This document shows positions 1 through 5,878 of a stretch of DNA of 57,011 nt, piece after piece. A program made the position numbers and the translations under genes. The notes beneath the pieces were generated by a model, which saw nothing but the letters and a program-made list of their open reading frames with translations, made no database searches and had not been told where the DNA came from. Position 1 is the first letter of the stretch, and every line of letters begins with the position of its first letter. The DNA comes from a virus: positions 1 through 57,011 of IMG/VR virus record IMGVR_UViG_3300044984_002188, one strand, 5' to 3'.

Positions 1-27
1 ATCAGGTTCCCTCCGAGGGAACCTGAT
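1..27. repeat. Perfect hairpin at left edge
   Basis: A 13-base arm starting ATCAGGTTCCCTC is followed after one base by its exact reverse complement. No T-run follows on the plus strand, so a terminator role is unproven. It could also be an operator or part of a structured RNA cut by the window edge. Confidence 0.55.
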
Positions 28-220
28 AGTTGTTATAGGACGGGATGGACGGGACGGCACCCAGGACGGCTACCTGGTAACCTCTCAAATAACCTCAAAG
101 GGACGCGACCTACCTGGTAGCTCCTGGAGCTCTTTAAATTCTGTAATAATTTACAGCTTGCCATCTTGTGGTATAGTTGCTTGCATACCCCCAGATCTGG
201 TGTATAGTATCAGTCTGTTC
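28..220. other. Gene-free leader with several small hairpins
   Basis: I see no credible gene here. The stretch is richer in G/C than the rest of the window and holds GGACGGG-type repeats (about 38-67). CTACCTGGTA occurs twice (70-79 and 110-119). Three short inverted repeats follow: CTACCTGGTAG (110-120), AGCTCCTGGAGCT (119-131) and CTGTAATAATTTACAG (141-156). It may be a structured RNA or regulatory leader. Confidence 0.4.
181..208 (+). promoter_or_regulatory. Sigma70-like promoter
   Basis: TTGCAT (181-186), a 16-base spacer and TATAGT (203-208). The 16-base spacer is the same as in the other early promoters of the window. It lies 12 bases before the ATG at 221. Confidence 0.45.
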
Positions 221-520
221 ATGCGACCCATAATCCCCGAGTCCTCTGTGAAATATCGTAATAATTCTAGGGCTCGGGGTTATGGGGCGTTACATATTAT
301 CGGAATGTCATTTCTGGTCAGTATTATCAGCCTTGCATTGGTTATAGGCTGTGCTATACTGTTTATGTTGATGGCAGGTATTATTGACCCTTCCAGAATA
401 TTCGGACACGATTCGGCTGGACAAGATTCTCAAAAAATTTCAAATATTTCTGAAGGTTCTTCCATCTACTATCAGGGTTTCCTGGATGTCTACCGTATGC
501 GTAAGCGGGACGGGATCTAG
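221..520 (+). CDS. Small membrane protein, unknown function
   Basis: I do not recognise this protein. The predicted 99 residues have a polar N-terminus, one strong hydrophobic segment (roughly residues 29-50, containing FLVSIISLALVIGCAILF) and a polar tail, so a single-pass membrane protein is likely. I chose the ATG at 221 because it follows a TTGCAT-16-TATAGT promoter; an upstream in-frame ATG at 158 precedes that promoter. A 14-bp inverted repeat covers the first codons. Base composition differs from the neighbouring late genes, so this may be a recently acquired early gene. Coding status is only moderately supported. Confidence 0.4.
   Translation: MRPIIPESSVKYRNNSRARGYGALHIIGMSFLVSIISLALVIGCAILFMLMAGIIDPSRIFGHDSAGQDSQKISNISEGSSIYYQGFLDVYRMRKRDGI
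227..286. repeat. Inverted repeat just after the 221 start codon
   Basis: CCCATAA(T)CCCCGAG at 227-241 can pair with CTCGGGGTTATGGG at 273-286, leaving one bulged T and a 31-base loop. The stem begins six bases after the A of the ATG and could hide or expose the start region. Confidence 0.45.
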
Positions 521-862
521 ACTCGGACAGGATCTGGACGGGATTTAGAGGATTGTATGTATATTGTCGTGTATGGAGGCCTGCTGGGAGGGCCTTTGTG
601 TATTTTGACAAAAAATTGCAAATATTTAAGAAAATTTGTACTATTTACTTGACTCGTAGAATCGATTCTAAGCCCTTGGAGGGTTTGGGAGGCGATTTGA
701 TGCCTTGAAGGTGCTCAAATGGCTCTAAGGGGGGTCGTAGAGCGATTAGAGGGGGTTTGGGTGGTGTTCACTAGCTCATACTCTCTCAAATTTTCTCTAA
801 TATTCTTCACCCACTTCAAAGTTTTCCATCCCCACATTCCCCCACAATACCCCACTCTCGTA
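521..862. other. Gene-free stretch, G-rich on plus strand
   Basis: I see no convincing gene. Open frames here lack a start signal or are antisense to the gene at 863-1063. The stretch holds more GGACGGGAT-like words (508-535), a perfect 14-bp palindrome at 657-670 and runs of G (about 670-770). It may carry a regulatory site or a non-coding RNA. Confidence 0.4.
657..670. repeat. Perfect 14-bp palindrome
   Basis: TAGAATCGATTCTA is its own reverse complement. It sits just after a TTGACT (649-654) that has no matching -10 box, so an operator for a DNA-binding protein is possible but unproven. Confidence 0.4.
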
Positions 863-1063
863 TTACTCTCCTCCACCACCATCTCCTCCACCTTCACCAC
901 CACTCTCTCCCTCTGTATTATTGTTATTGTTATATCCATAAAGACTATAACCATAATAAGGGAATGTATATCTCTTTGCTTTCTTCTTGGTTTTCTTCTT
1001 TTTCTTTTTGGTCAGATCAAGATAAAAATTATAGTTTTCTAAAAATTCTTTAAATTTCTTCAT
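863..1063 (-). CDS. Small basic internal head protein with capsid-targeting N-terminus
   Basis: This 66-residue protein opens with MKKFKEFLEN, almost identical to the openings of the 1060-1608 and 2201-2605 proteins, followed by a lysine run (about residues 18-30), a Tyr/Asn-rich stretch and a Gly/Glu-rich tail. T4 internal proteins carry a similar leader (MKTYQEFI-type) that targets them to the prohead core. Here the usual L-x-E cleavage site is replaced by L-E-N, so processing may be absent or atypical. Its ATG overlaps the stop of the upstream gene as ATGA, so the two are co-transcribed. The basic centre suggests DNA or RNA binding inside the head; this is inference. Confidence 0.6.
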   Translation of the reverse strand: MKKFKEFLENYNFYLDLTKKKKKKTKKKAKRYTFPYYGYSLYGYNNNNNTEGESGGEGGGDGGGGE

Positions 1064-1608
1064 TGCTTTATTCCGTGTATGATTCCATGTTCTAATTTTG
1101 CATCAGGGAATACCTTCTTTACATCATTCAGGTATGCGTGTGTTGGTGCATTGTTTTGCCATGAATCTTTCTTTGTCTTCTTTCCTTGTCCTGTTTTATC
1201 GCCTTCGTAAATGCCAATAAAGATTCTACCACCCGGTTTGAGTGTTGAATGTGCTGTCTTCAGGGCTTCTTGTCGGTATTCCGGCTCTTTAATGACATTC
1301 AGCACATTAAAGAGTGATGCCGTATCTGCTCCCTGCTTGCCTACAGTATCCATGATGTTCTTATTGTGTTCTTCTGGGCGATTGAAGGGATCATAGACAT
1401 GAGCGTCTACTCCCAAATTTTTAAGAAATTCTACACCATTATCAAACTTACCCCCACCATGATCAATATGAATGGTTCCGTCTTGAAACCCACCTAATTT
1501 TTTATGAACAACAGAGTAGCCAGTTGGAAGTTTGGTTTTGTTGATGCTGGTTTCGGCTGATGAGAACTCCTGAGCATCTTCTAATAAAAATTCTTTAAAT
1601 TTCTTCAT
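1060..1608 (-). CDS. SAM-methyltransferase-like protein with capsid-targeting leader
   Basis: The 182-residue protein starts MKKFKEFLLEDA, a T4-like capsid-targeting leader with a predicted prohead-protease cut after LLE (residue 10). The rest resembles a class I SAM-dependent methyltransferase: a glycine-rich motif I (IDHGGGKFDNG, about residues 48-58), an acidic motif II in VYDPFN (about 72-77), and a post-motif LKPGGRIFIGIYEG (about 125-138). The substrate cannot be told from sequence. An AATAAATA late promoter lies 8 bases before the ATG. The combination predicts an enzyme packed in the head and injected with the DNA. The methyltransferase assignment is by motif only. Confidence 0.7.
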   Translation of the reverse strand: MKKFKEFLLEDAQEFSSAETSINKTKLPTGYSVVHKKLGGFQDGTIHIDHGGGKFDNGVEFLKNLGVDAHVYDPFNRPEEHNKNIMDTVGKQGADTASLFNVLNVIKEPEYRQEALKTAHSTLKPGGRIFIGIYEGDKTGQGKKTKKDSWQNNAPTHAYLNDVKKVFPDAKLEHGIIHGIKQ

Positions 1609-1616
1609 GGTACAAT

Positions 1617-1624
1617 ATTTATTG
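1617..1624 (-). promoter_or_regulatory. T4-like late promoter (AATAAATA)
   Basis: AATAAATA on the minus strand, 8 bases before the ATG of the methyltransferase-like gene. In T4 late promoters transcription starts about 6 bases after the octamer, so this mRNA would have almost no leader. Confidence 0.6.
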
Positions 1625-1629
1625 AATGC

Positions 1630-1657
1630 TTGACTTATTAGTACTATGTTCTATAAT
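1630..1657 (+). promoter_or_regulatory. Sigma70-like promoter
   Basis: TTGACT (1630-1635), 16-base spacer, TATAAT (1652-1657). The ATG at 1665 lies 7 bases downstream, at the expected transcription start. Confidence 0.7.
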
Positions 1658-1664
1658 TAATCCT

Positions 1665-2204
1665 ATGAGAAATGTTACTTTGCCTTATCACCTATATGTG
1701 AATGTTAAAAATTCATTTCTTGGAGAGAATATGCCTATTGGCTTTACTCCTGCTATCTGGCATGGTGTGTATTCTCGTCCGGGTCAGTTGATCTGCTGCC
1801 ATGTGATTCTTCAATCGGGTGCTCATTGGTCAGGTCTTCCTCTTGCTGCACTATCGACTACTGATGTATTTGATTCCGGTGAGAATATTAACATTCAACC
1901 TTGGGGTGGAATGGGAAATAATATTGAAACTTTTATGGCAACCTACTTGGAAGGGCTTTCCGTGAATGTCTTTCATGCCGGAAAAGAAGGTAGGCACACC
2001 GGAATTATCCTTGATTGGGAAGATGGGTATTCTCGTTACCCAGCCGAACATAAGCCCCTAAGTCTTATTGCTCTTGACTGTGGGTATTTTGCTCTCGTTC
2101 CCAATAATCATTTTACTTTAAAAGATAAGCATTTTGTGAATGATAAAAATTCAAATAATTTAAAATTTTATAAACGTGGTGAGACTGTGTATTGGGAGCG
2201 TTAA
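1665..2204 (+). CDS. Unknown protein, early gene
   Basis: A 179-residue soluble protein I cannot assign. It is rich in Gly, Trp and aromatic residues (for example IWHGVYSRPGQL and HWSGLPLAAL) and has no membrane segment. I chose ATG 1665 rather than the upstream ATG at 1626 because the latter lies upstream of a strong TTGACT-16-TATAAT promoter whose start point falls at 1664-1665, predicting a leaderless mRNA. It stands alone on the plus strand between late minus-strand genes and converges on 2201-2605 with a 4-base overlap of ends. Confidence 0.65.
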   Translation: MRNVTLPYHLYVNVKNSFLGENMPIGFTPAIWHGVYSRPGQLICCHVILQSGAHWSGLPLAALSTTDVFDSGENINIQPWGGMGNNIETFMATYLEGLSVNVFHAGKEGRHTGIILDWEDGYSRYPAEHKPLSLIALDCGYFALVPNNHFTLKDKHFVNDKNSNNLKFYKRGETVYWER

Positions 2205-2605
2205 GTATTTCTCTTGGTAGGAGATACTTTCTTACCTGATGCCCCATGCATACCCACTCTTGACTTCTCTGCCTTCTTGCGTTGCAGTTCCTTTGATGAC
2301 ATCTCTGATGAGGTCTTTGGGGTCTTCTTGCTGACTCTTTTACTTGGTCTGCAATACTCATTCTTACCACCTGCACCACAATCTTTACCAGTCTTGGTAT
2401 CTTTCCAATCCTCTGCCTCCCAGCGTTTCAGATTGGCTCCCTCTTTCGACTTTTTAACATTCCCCTTGCCTTTGCGGCACTTCGCAGTTGCTTGTGCGGC
2501 TCGTGCAGACCATTTACCGTAAGAAGCCATAACCTTGCGATAGCATGCATCCTTCTCTTCATAGAGATCGGATGATTCTGCTAAAAATTCTTTAAATTTC
2601 TTCAT
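2201..2605 (-). CDS. Basic DUF5872-like protein with capsid-targeting leader
   Basis: The 134-residue protein begins MKKFKEFLAESS, with a predicted gp21-type cut after LAE (residue 10). The rest is very rich in Lys/Arg, with GKWSARAAQATAKCRKGKG and LKRWEAEDWKDTKTG segments and cysteines near residues 21, 43, 76 and 85. From memory the WSARxAQ / W-x-x-EDW / RPSKR pattern resembles the DUF5872-type proteins of phages, giant viruses and algae; this was not searched. A highly basic protein packed in the head could bind DNA or act on host chromatin. An AT-rich AATAAAAC box, a degenerate late promoter, lies 7 bases before the ATG. Confidence 0.65.
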   Translation of the reverse strand: MKKFKEFLAESSDLYEEKDACYRKVMASYGKWSARAAQATAKCRKGKGNVKKSKEGANLKRWEAEDWKDTKTGKDCGAGGKNEYCRPSKRVSKKTPKTSSEMSSKELQRKKAEKSRVGMHGASGKKVSPTKRNT

Positions 2606-2612
2606 TGTATAA

Positions 2613-2620
2613 GTTTTATT
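2613..2620 (-). promoter_or_regulatory. Degenerate late promoter (AATAAAAC)
   Basis: AATAAAAC lies 7 bases before the ATG at 2605, the same position as the late octamers of sister genes, but differs from NNTAAATA in the last positions. Confidence 0.35.
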
Positions 2621-2698
2621 GAATTTTTTTAAATTTATGAGTTAATTCTCTCAAAATCATTATCATTTAGTTTAAATAAGTCTGAATATGTAGGGAAT

Positions 2699-2726
2699 CT
2701 GTGAAAAATGATCATTTTTTCCACAG
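2699..2726 (-). terminator. Near-palindrome at gene end, possible terminator
   Basis: CTGTGAAAAATGATC pairs with GATCATTTTTTCCACAG apart from one extra base per arm region. It overlaps the stop codon of the 2712-3170 gene. There is no clean U-tract after it, so termination is plausible but not certain. Confidence 0.35.
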
Positions 2727-3170
2727 ACGAGTTCTTTTTATTAATTGCATGAATTCATTATATAATCTTTGTAAAGCATCTTTTTTATCGAGACCATAAA
2801 ATCCCCTCGCCAGTTCATTTGCTATTCTTCGTAATTTTTCTCTCATTGCAGCTATTTCTTCATCCGTAGCACATGGATTTCCGGGATCACAATTAAGATT
2901 TAGCTGTTGTAACATCCACTCTATAATATCAAATAATTCTTGGTCATATGGCTTCTCCGGTTGTCTTGGTTTTTCGTAGGAAGGTATTAATCTCGGATCA
3001 AACATTCTAGGATCAATACCACTCGGAGGAACAACAGACGGAGTAACTTGAGTTGGAGTAACTTGAGTTGGTGTAGGAACAGCTGCTTCACTCAACATTT
3101 TTTTAATATTGTTAATTTGCTCTTGAAGTTGCTCACACTTGTGTTTGTAAAGATTTGTTAAATGATCCAT
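2712..3170 (-). CDS. Coiled-coil internal head protein candidate (LSE site)
   Basis: I chose the ATG at 3170 because TATAAATA lies 5 bases upstream; a longer frame to 3212 would place the promoter inside the gene. The 152-residue protein starts with a short coiled coil (EQLQEQINNIKKMLSE, residues 13-28), then a Pro/Thr repeat (TPTQV twice), a Pro-rich linker and a charged C-terminus. The KKMLSE block matches the 7538-8125 protein, and LSE followed by AA fits a prohead-protease site at residue 28. Function unknown; probably a virion or scaffold-core component. Confidence 0.6.
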   Translation of the reverse strand: MDHLTNLYKHKCEQLQEQINNIKKMLSEAAVPTPTQVTPTQVTPSVVPPSGIDPRMFDPRLIPSYEKPRQPEKPYDQELFDIIEWMLQQLNLNCDPGNPCATDEEIAAMREKLRRIANELARGFYGLDKKDALQRLYNEFMQLIKRTRLWKK

Positions 3171-3175
3171 GGAGT

Positions 3176-3183
3176 TATTTATA
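3176..3183 (-). promoter_or_regulatory. T4-like late promoter (TATAAATA)
   Basis: Exact T4 late octamer, 5 bases before the ATG at 3170, predicting transcription start at or next to the A of the start codon. Confidence 0.7.
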
Positions 3184-3204
3184 TTTTTTATGGTGAGTTT
3201 TTTA

Positions 3205-3702
3205 TTATACAATTGTAGGAGGATGAGTAAAATATCGATAGAATTTCTTTATAATTTCTTGAAACGCTTTCTTAATTGGGGTTTGACCATAATTTCCATT
3301 GCCGAGGTTTCTTTCACGGCGTAAACGAAGATATTCCCGACGCAAATATTCCAACATTTGTTGAAATTCTGAATCCATAAGTTCTTTGTGTTTTATTCCG
3401 TGTTGTTGTTCCCACAAACCCTTCCAAATTTTATAAAACTCATCTATATTAAAAGTTTCGGTCCATTCTTCTTCTGGAGTTTTTCTTTCTTCAAAAAAAT
3501 CAGGTTTATCTTTTACAGAAGTTTTTTGTTTTCCTTGTAGTTTAGTTGGTACAACAGGTTTTGGTGGTTCATTTACACCATTCATTGAAGCATCATCTAC
3601 CTTTGAAGAATCTATTCTAATATCTTGAAAGGTGTCATTTGTATTTTCAAATAATTTTGAAAATATTATTTTATTAATGCTTTTTTGATTCAATTTCTTC
3701 AT
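3205..3702 (-). CDS. Internal head protein candidate
   Basis: A 165-residue charged protein of unknown function. The basic N-terminus reaches an L-x-E motif (KLFEN, E at residue 19), consistent with prohead-protease removal of a targeting leader. The middle is Pro/Lys/Glu-rich and probably disordered; the C-terminal half is helical and basic (EYLRREYLRLRRERN). CATAAATA lies 7 bases before the ATG. Its organisation matches the other late internal-protein candidates nearby. Confidence 0.55.
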   Translation of the reverse strand: MKKLNQKSINKIIFSKLFENTNDTFQDIRIDSSKVDDASMNGVNEPPKPVVPTKLQGKQKTSVKDKPDFFEERKTPEEEWTETFNIDEFYKIWKGLWEQQHGIKHKELMDSEFQQMLEYLRREYLRLRRERNLGNGNYGQTPIKKAFQEIIKKFYRYFTHPPTIV

Positions 3703-3709
3703 AGTATAA

Positions 3710-3717
3710 TATTTATG
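3710..3717 (-). promoter_or_regulatory. T4-like late promoter (CATAAATA)
   Basis: CATAAATA 7 bases before the ATG at 3702. It lies back to back with the plus-strand early promoter at 3724-3751. Confidence 0.65.
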
Positions 3718-3723
3718 AATTAT

Positions 3724-3751
3724 TTGACAAATCGTGTCTATATATTATACT
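3724..3751 (+). promoter_or_regulatory. Sigma70-like promoter
   Basis: TTGACA (3724-3729), 16-base spacer, TATACT (3746-3751). The ATG of the HNH gene lies 10 bases downstream, leaving at most a few leader bases. Confidence 0.7.
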
Positions 3752-3761
3752 TATTTCTTCT

Positions 3762-4184
3762 ATGTCGCATGAGTGTCAATATCCCTTTGTTTGCGAAAAG
3801 ACTGCCTATAACAGAGGTTGCAGATGTCCAGTCTGCATGAAAACTAGATCAAATAAACATTTAAAATATTACCATAAAAATGGTGGCAAAGAACACGAAG
3901 CAGAATATAAGAAAAAAAATAAAAAGCGTGATAGACCTCTTGCCAATGCTAGATATGCAAAAAGACGAGCCTTGAAGAAAGATGCATCAGTAAATCTTAC
4001 ACCTGATGAAAAATTACTAATTCAAGAAATTTATATAAAATGTAAATTAATTAGTGAATCTACAGGTATAGAACATCATGTAGATCATATCATTCCAATA
4101 TCTAAAGGTGGATTACATCATCCATCAAATCTTCAAATTTTAACAGCATTTGAAAATTTGAGTAAAGGTGCTAAAATTCTTTAA
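3762..4184 (+). CDS. HNH endonuclease
   Basis: The 140-residue protein has an N-terminal cysteine cluster (C5, C11, C20, C22, C25) that probably binds zinc, a lysine-rich linker, and a C-terminal HNH core: HHVDHIIP (105-112), SKGGLHHPSNLQ and a closing AFENLSKG. HNH proteins cut DNA with a single metal ion; free-standing copies in T4-like phages are usually homing endonucleases. It has its own TTGACA-16-TATACT promoter and sits alone between late genes, as expected for a mobile nuclease gene. Confidence 0.85.
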   Translation: MSHECQYPFVCEKTAYNRGCRCPVCMKTRSNKHLKYYHKNGGKEHEAEYKKKNKKRDRPLANARYAKRRALKKDASVNLTPDEKLLIQEIYIKCKLISESTGIEHHVDHIIPISKGGLHHPSNLQILTAFENLSKGAKIL

Positions 4185-4193
4185 GACTATATC

Positions 4194-4221
4194 TTGTACT
4201 TTTATTCTTATAGTGTATACT
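4194..4221 (+). promoter_or_regulatory. Possible sigma70-like promoter (weak -35)
   Basis: TTGTAC (4194-4199), 16-base spacer, TATACT (4216-4221), then 6 bases to ATG 4228. The -35 box is poor, but -10 box, spacer and distance to ATG match the strong promoters of the window. Confidence 0.5.
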
Positions 4222-4227
4222 AACTTT

Positions 4228-4662
4228 ATGATTTCTAGACTCTATTCGGCTGGTCAAATCTTTCATGATTCTGTATATGAGGGTTCCATGTATGTGGAAG
4301 TTTCATATACAAATAGATTAACCTTTGACTCTGCATATACCATGATGGAACCTTGGGCTGAAGCCATTGAGCCTTCTACTGTTGCCATTACAAGTTTTTC
4401 ATCAAATTTGTTCATGGGAACGGCTGATGGTCTATGGATCTATAAAATATACAATGGTGGAGTATTGGTCAAGACCATTCAGATGGTTGATCAGCAGTTT
4501 GCCATTCCAATAATGTATGATCGAGTCGAGAGCATTTCAATGGGTTCGTTACAAATGACACCTTCAAGTGATGTTGCCCCTACTCCCGTTCCTTCTCCGG
4601 GCATGGGGTTGATGCTAGGAATGGCTGCATTTATTTCATTAAAACGTAAACGAGTTGTTTGA
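4228..4662 (+). CDS. Protein with PEP-CTERM-like C-terminal tail
   Basis: The body (about 115 residues) is not recognised. The last 24 residues read VPSPG, a hydrophobic stretch (MGLMLGMAAFISL) and a basic end (KRKRVV). That is the layout of PEP-CTERM sorting signals, in the VPSP variant, which exosortases process in some Gram-negative bacteria. From ATG 4228 there is no signal peptide. An in-frame GTG at 4168 would add KFFKTISCTFILIVYTNF, which does look like one but overlaps the HNH gene and lies upstream of the promoter box. I chose 4228 on the promoter pattern; the longer form remains possible. If the sorting signal is real, it points to the host and to a surface-exposed product. Confidence 0.6.
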   Translation: MISRLYSAGQIFHDSVYEGSMYVEVSYTNRLTFDSAYTMMEPWAEAIEPSTVAITSFSSNLFMGTADGLWIYKIYNGGVLVKTIQMVDQQFAIPIMYDRVESISMGSLQMTPSSDVAPTPVPSPGMGLMLGMAAFISLKRKRVV

Positions 4663-4686
4663 CAACCACTCTACATAAGGTATCAT
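4659..4686 (+). promoter_or_regulatory. Sigma70-like promoter
   Basis: TTGACA (4659-4664), 16-base spacer, TATCAT (4681-4686), 6 bases, ATG 4693. Likely drives the small-gene block from 4693 to about 7525. Confidence 0.65.
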
Positions 4687-4692
4687 ATTGAT

Positions 4693-4929
4693 ATGAACAC
4701 AACACTCAAGACATCAAAGATTGGGAGTAACCATGCCACCTTCAGCGGCAATGAATATATGTTCATTGAATGGATGTATAAAGTGAAGCCTGAGTTTGAA
4801 TACAACTACATTAGACTTGACGATGCGTTTACCATTCTTTTTGATGGTAACAAGAAGTTTGCTAATGACATTCTTAAGTTTATTCGTAATGACGGACACT
4901 ATACGCTTATAAACAAGAATTGGAAATAA
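4693..4929 (+). CDS. Small unknown early protein
   Basis: 78 residues, soluble, rich in aromatic residues (EYMFIEWMYKVKPEFEYNYIRL). No family recognised. It is the first gene of a tightly packed plus-strand block and starts 6 bases after a TATCAT -10 box, so its mRNA should be leaderless. Confidence 0.6.
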   Translation: MNTTLKTSKIGSNHATFSGNEYMFIEWMYKVKPEFEYNYIRLDDAFTILFDGNKKFANDILKFIRNDGHYTLINKNWK

Positions 4930-4936
4930 CATCAAC

Positions 4937-5167
4937 ATGAGCAAAGAAATTGATATACTAAAAGCAGAGAATGACCTTCTTCACGAAAAAATTGAAGTTA
5001 TGCGAACCGTTCTATATGAATGGAATGCAACATCACACCCCGTATGGGAATATCGAAAGTTAAAACAAATTGGTGAGACTGAAAGTGATTACGAAGATTT
5101 AGTCGAAGATGATGACGGTGGATGGTCTGCCGGACCGGATGATGACGATTTTGAAAACGAAAACTAA
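4937..5167 (+). CDS. Small acidic coiled-coil protein
   Basis: 76 residues: an N-terminal heptad-like helix (EIDILKAENDLLHEKIEVMRTVL) followed by a strongly acidic C-terminus (DLVEDDDGG, PDDDDFENEN). It starts 7 bases after the previous stop, so it is probably co-transcribed. Acidic small early proteins in phages can bind host proteins, but nothing here names a target. Confidence 0.6.
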   Translation: MSKEIDILKAENDLLHEKIEVMRTVLYEWNATSHPVWEYRKLKQIGETESDYEDLVEDDDGGWSAGPDDDDFENEN

Positions 5168-5178
5168 ACTTTAATAAA

Positions 5179-5442
5179 ATGTTTCAAAAGCCACATCCAT
5201 TTACAAATAAAAGTTTTATTTCTGAGTGTGTTGAATCTCCAACGGGTGAACGAAGTATACGAGTTTACCATAAAAAACTGAGTATCTACGTACCAAAGAA
5301 AGCACATATTCATGATCCTGTTGTAATTTTTAAATTAGCAGCATGGATGGTAAAAGCATCTGAATGGGTTTCAGAACAAAAACTATATGTTCCAACTAAA
5401 AAATGTTTAAACTCTCACAAGGGAAAAACAAAAGTAAAATGA
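5179..5442 (+). CDS. Small unknown early protein
   Basis: 87 residues, basic C-terminus (NSHKGKTKVK), no membrane segment and no family recognised. It ends ATGA-overlapped with the next gene, which supports a shared operon. Confidence 0.55.
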   Translation: MFQKPHPFTNKSFISECVESPTGERSIRVYHKKLSIYVPKKAHIHDPVVIFKLAAWMVKASEWVSEQKLYVPTKKCLNSHKGKTKVK

Positions 5443-5702
5443 TTACTAAAACACTTAAAAAAGTTAAAGCCAAGAAGTATTACTACTCATTCGTCTACAA
5501 TCGTGGAAATTATTTTCAAATTTCTCGAGGACTAGAGAATCGTTACCCGAAGCAATTTATGGGTTCGGGTATGATGATGGGTAAGAATAGTTTTGATCTT
5601 GGCTTTGAATGTACTGCTCTTGAGTACAAGAAGATTGTTGCGTGTGCTCGTCGTCGTTATGGAAGAATTCAAAAAATTACAAGGAATCAAATTGACTACT
5701 AA
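5439..5702 (+). CDS. Small basic unknown protein
   Basis: I chose ATG 5439 because it overlaps the upstream stop as ATGA; an earlier in-frame ATG (5403) would extend into that gene. The 87-residue product is rich in Lys, Tyr and Arg (KKVKAKKYYYSFVYNRG; ARRRYGRIQK), suggesting nucleic-acid binding, but no family is recognised. Confidence 0.55.
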   Translation: MITKTLKKVKAKKYYYSFVYNRGNYFQISRGLENRYPKQFMGSGMMMGKNSFDLGFECTALEYKKIVACARRRYGRIQKITRNQIDY

Positions 5703-5877
5703 AAAGAAAATTACCAAGCCTGCTCCTAGACGTTATACTCCATTCTTACCACCACAACGAGTAATGCATTTTCTTATTGATTTAAGCATTCTTGCTTTAC
5801 TTGTTTCGTGTGCTAGTTCTCTTGTTGTATTGACTGTGCAACTCTGTCAGAAGATTACCATTACTGTTGGAAAGTAA
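5659..5877 (+). CDS. Small membrane protein
   Basis: 72 residues with a basic, Pro-containing N-terminal half and one hydrophobic segment (LIDLSILALLVSCASSLVVLTV, about residues 41-62), so it should be single-pass. The ATG at 5659 overlaps the previous gene by 44 bases. A TTG at 5692 preceded by AAGGA is an attractive alternative start. Function unknown. Confidence 0.5.
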   Translation: MEEFKKLQGIKLTTKKKITKPAPRRYTPFLPPQRVMHFLIDLSILALLVSCASSLVVLTVQLCQKITITVGK

Positions 5878-5878
5878 T

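Noticed and set aside
381-611. 76-residue minus-strand frame
   Set aside because: Antisense to the 221-520 membrane protein; no start signal and no recognisable pattern.
605-632. TTGACA at 605 as a promoter
   Set aside because: No acceptable -10 box at 15-18 bases and no gene start downstream.
719-1042. 107-residue plus-strand frame opposite the 863-1063 gene
   Set aside because: It is antisense to the MKKFKEFL-leader gene, has low-complexity Thr/Ser/Ile content and no promoter or Shine-Dalgarno signal.
5403-5438. Longer start for the 5439-5702 gene
   Set aside because: It lies inside the upstream gene, while ATG 5439 forms an ATGA overlap typical of coupled genes.
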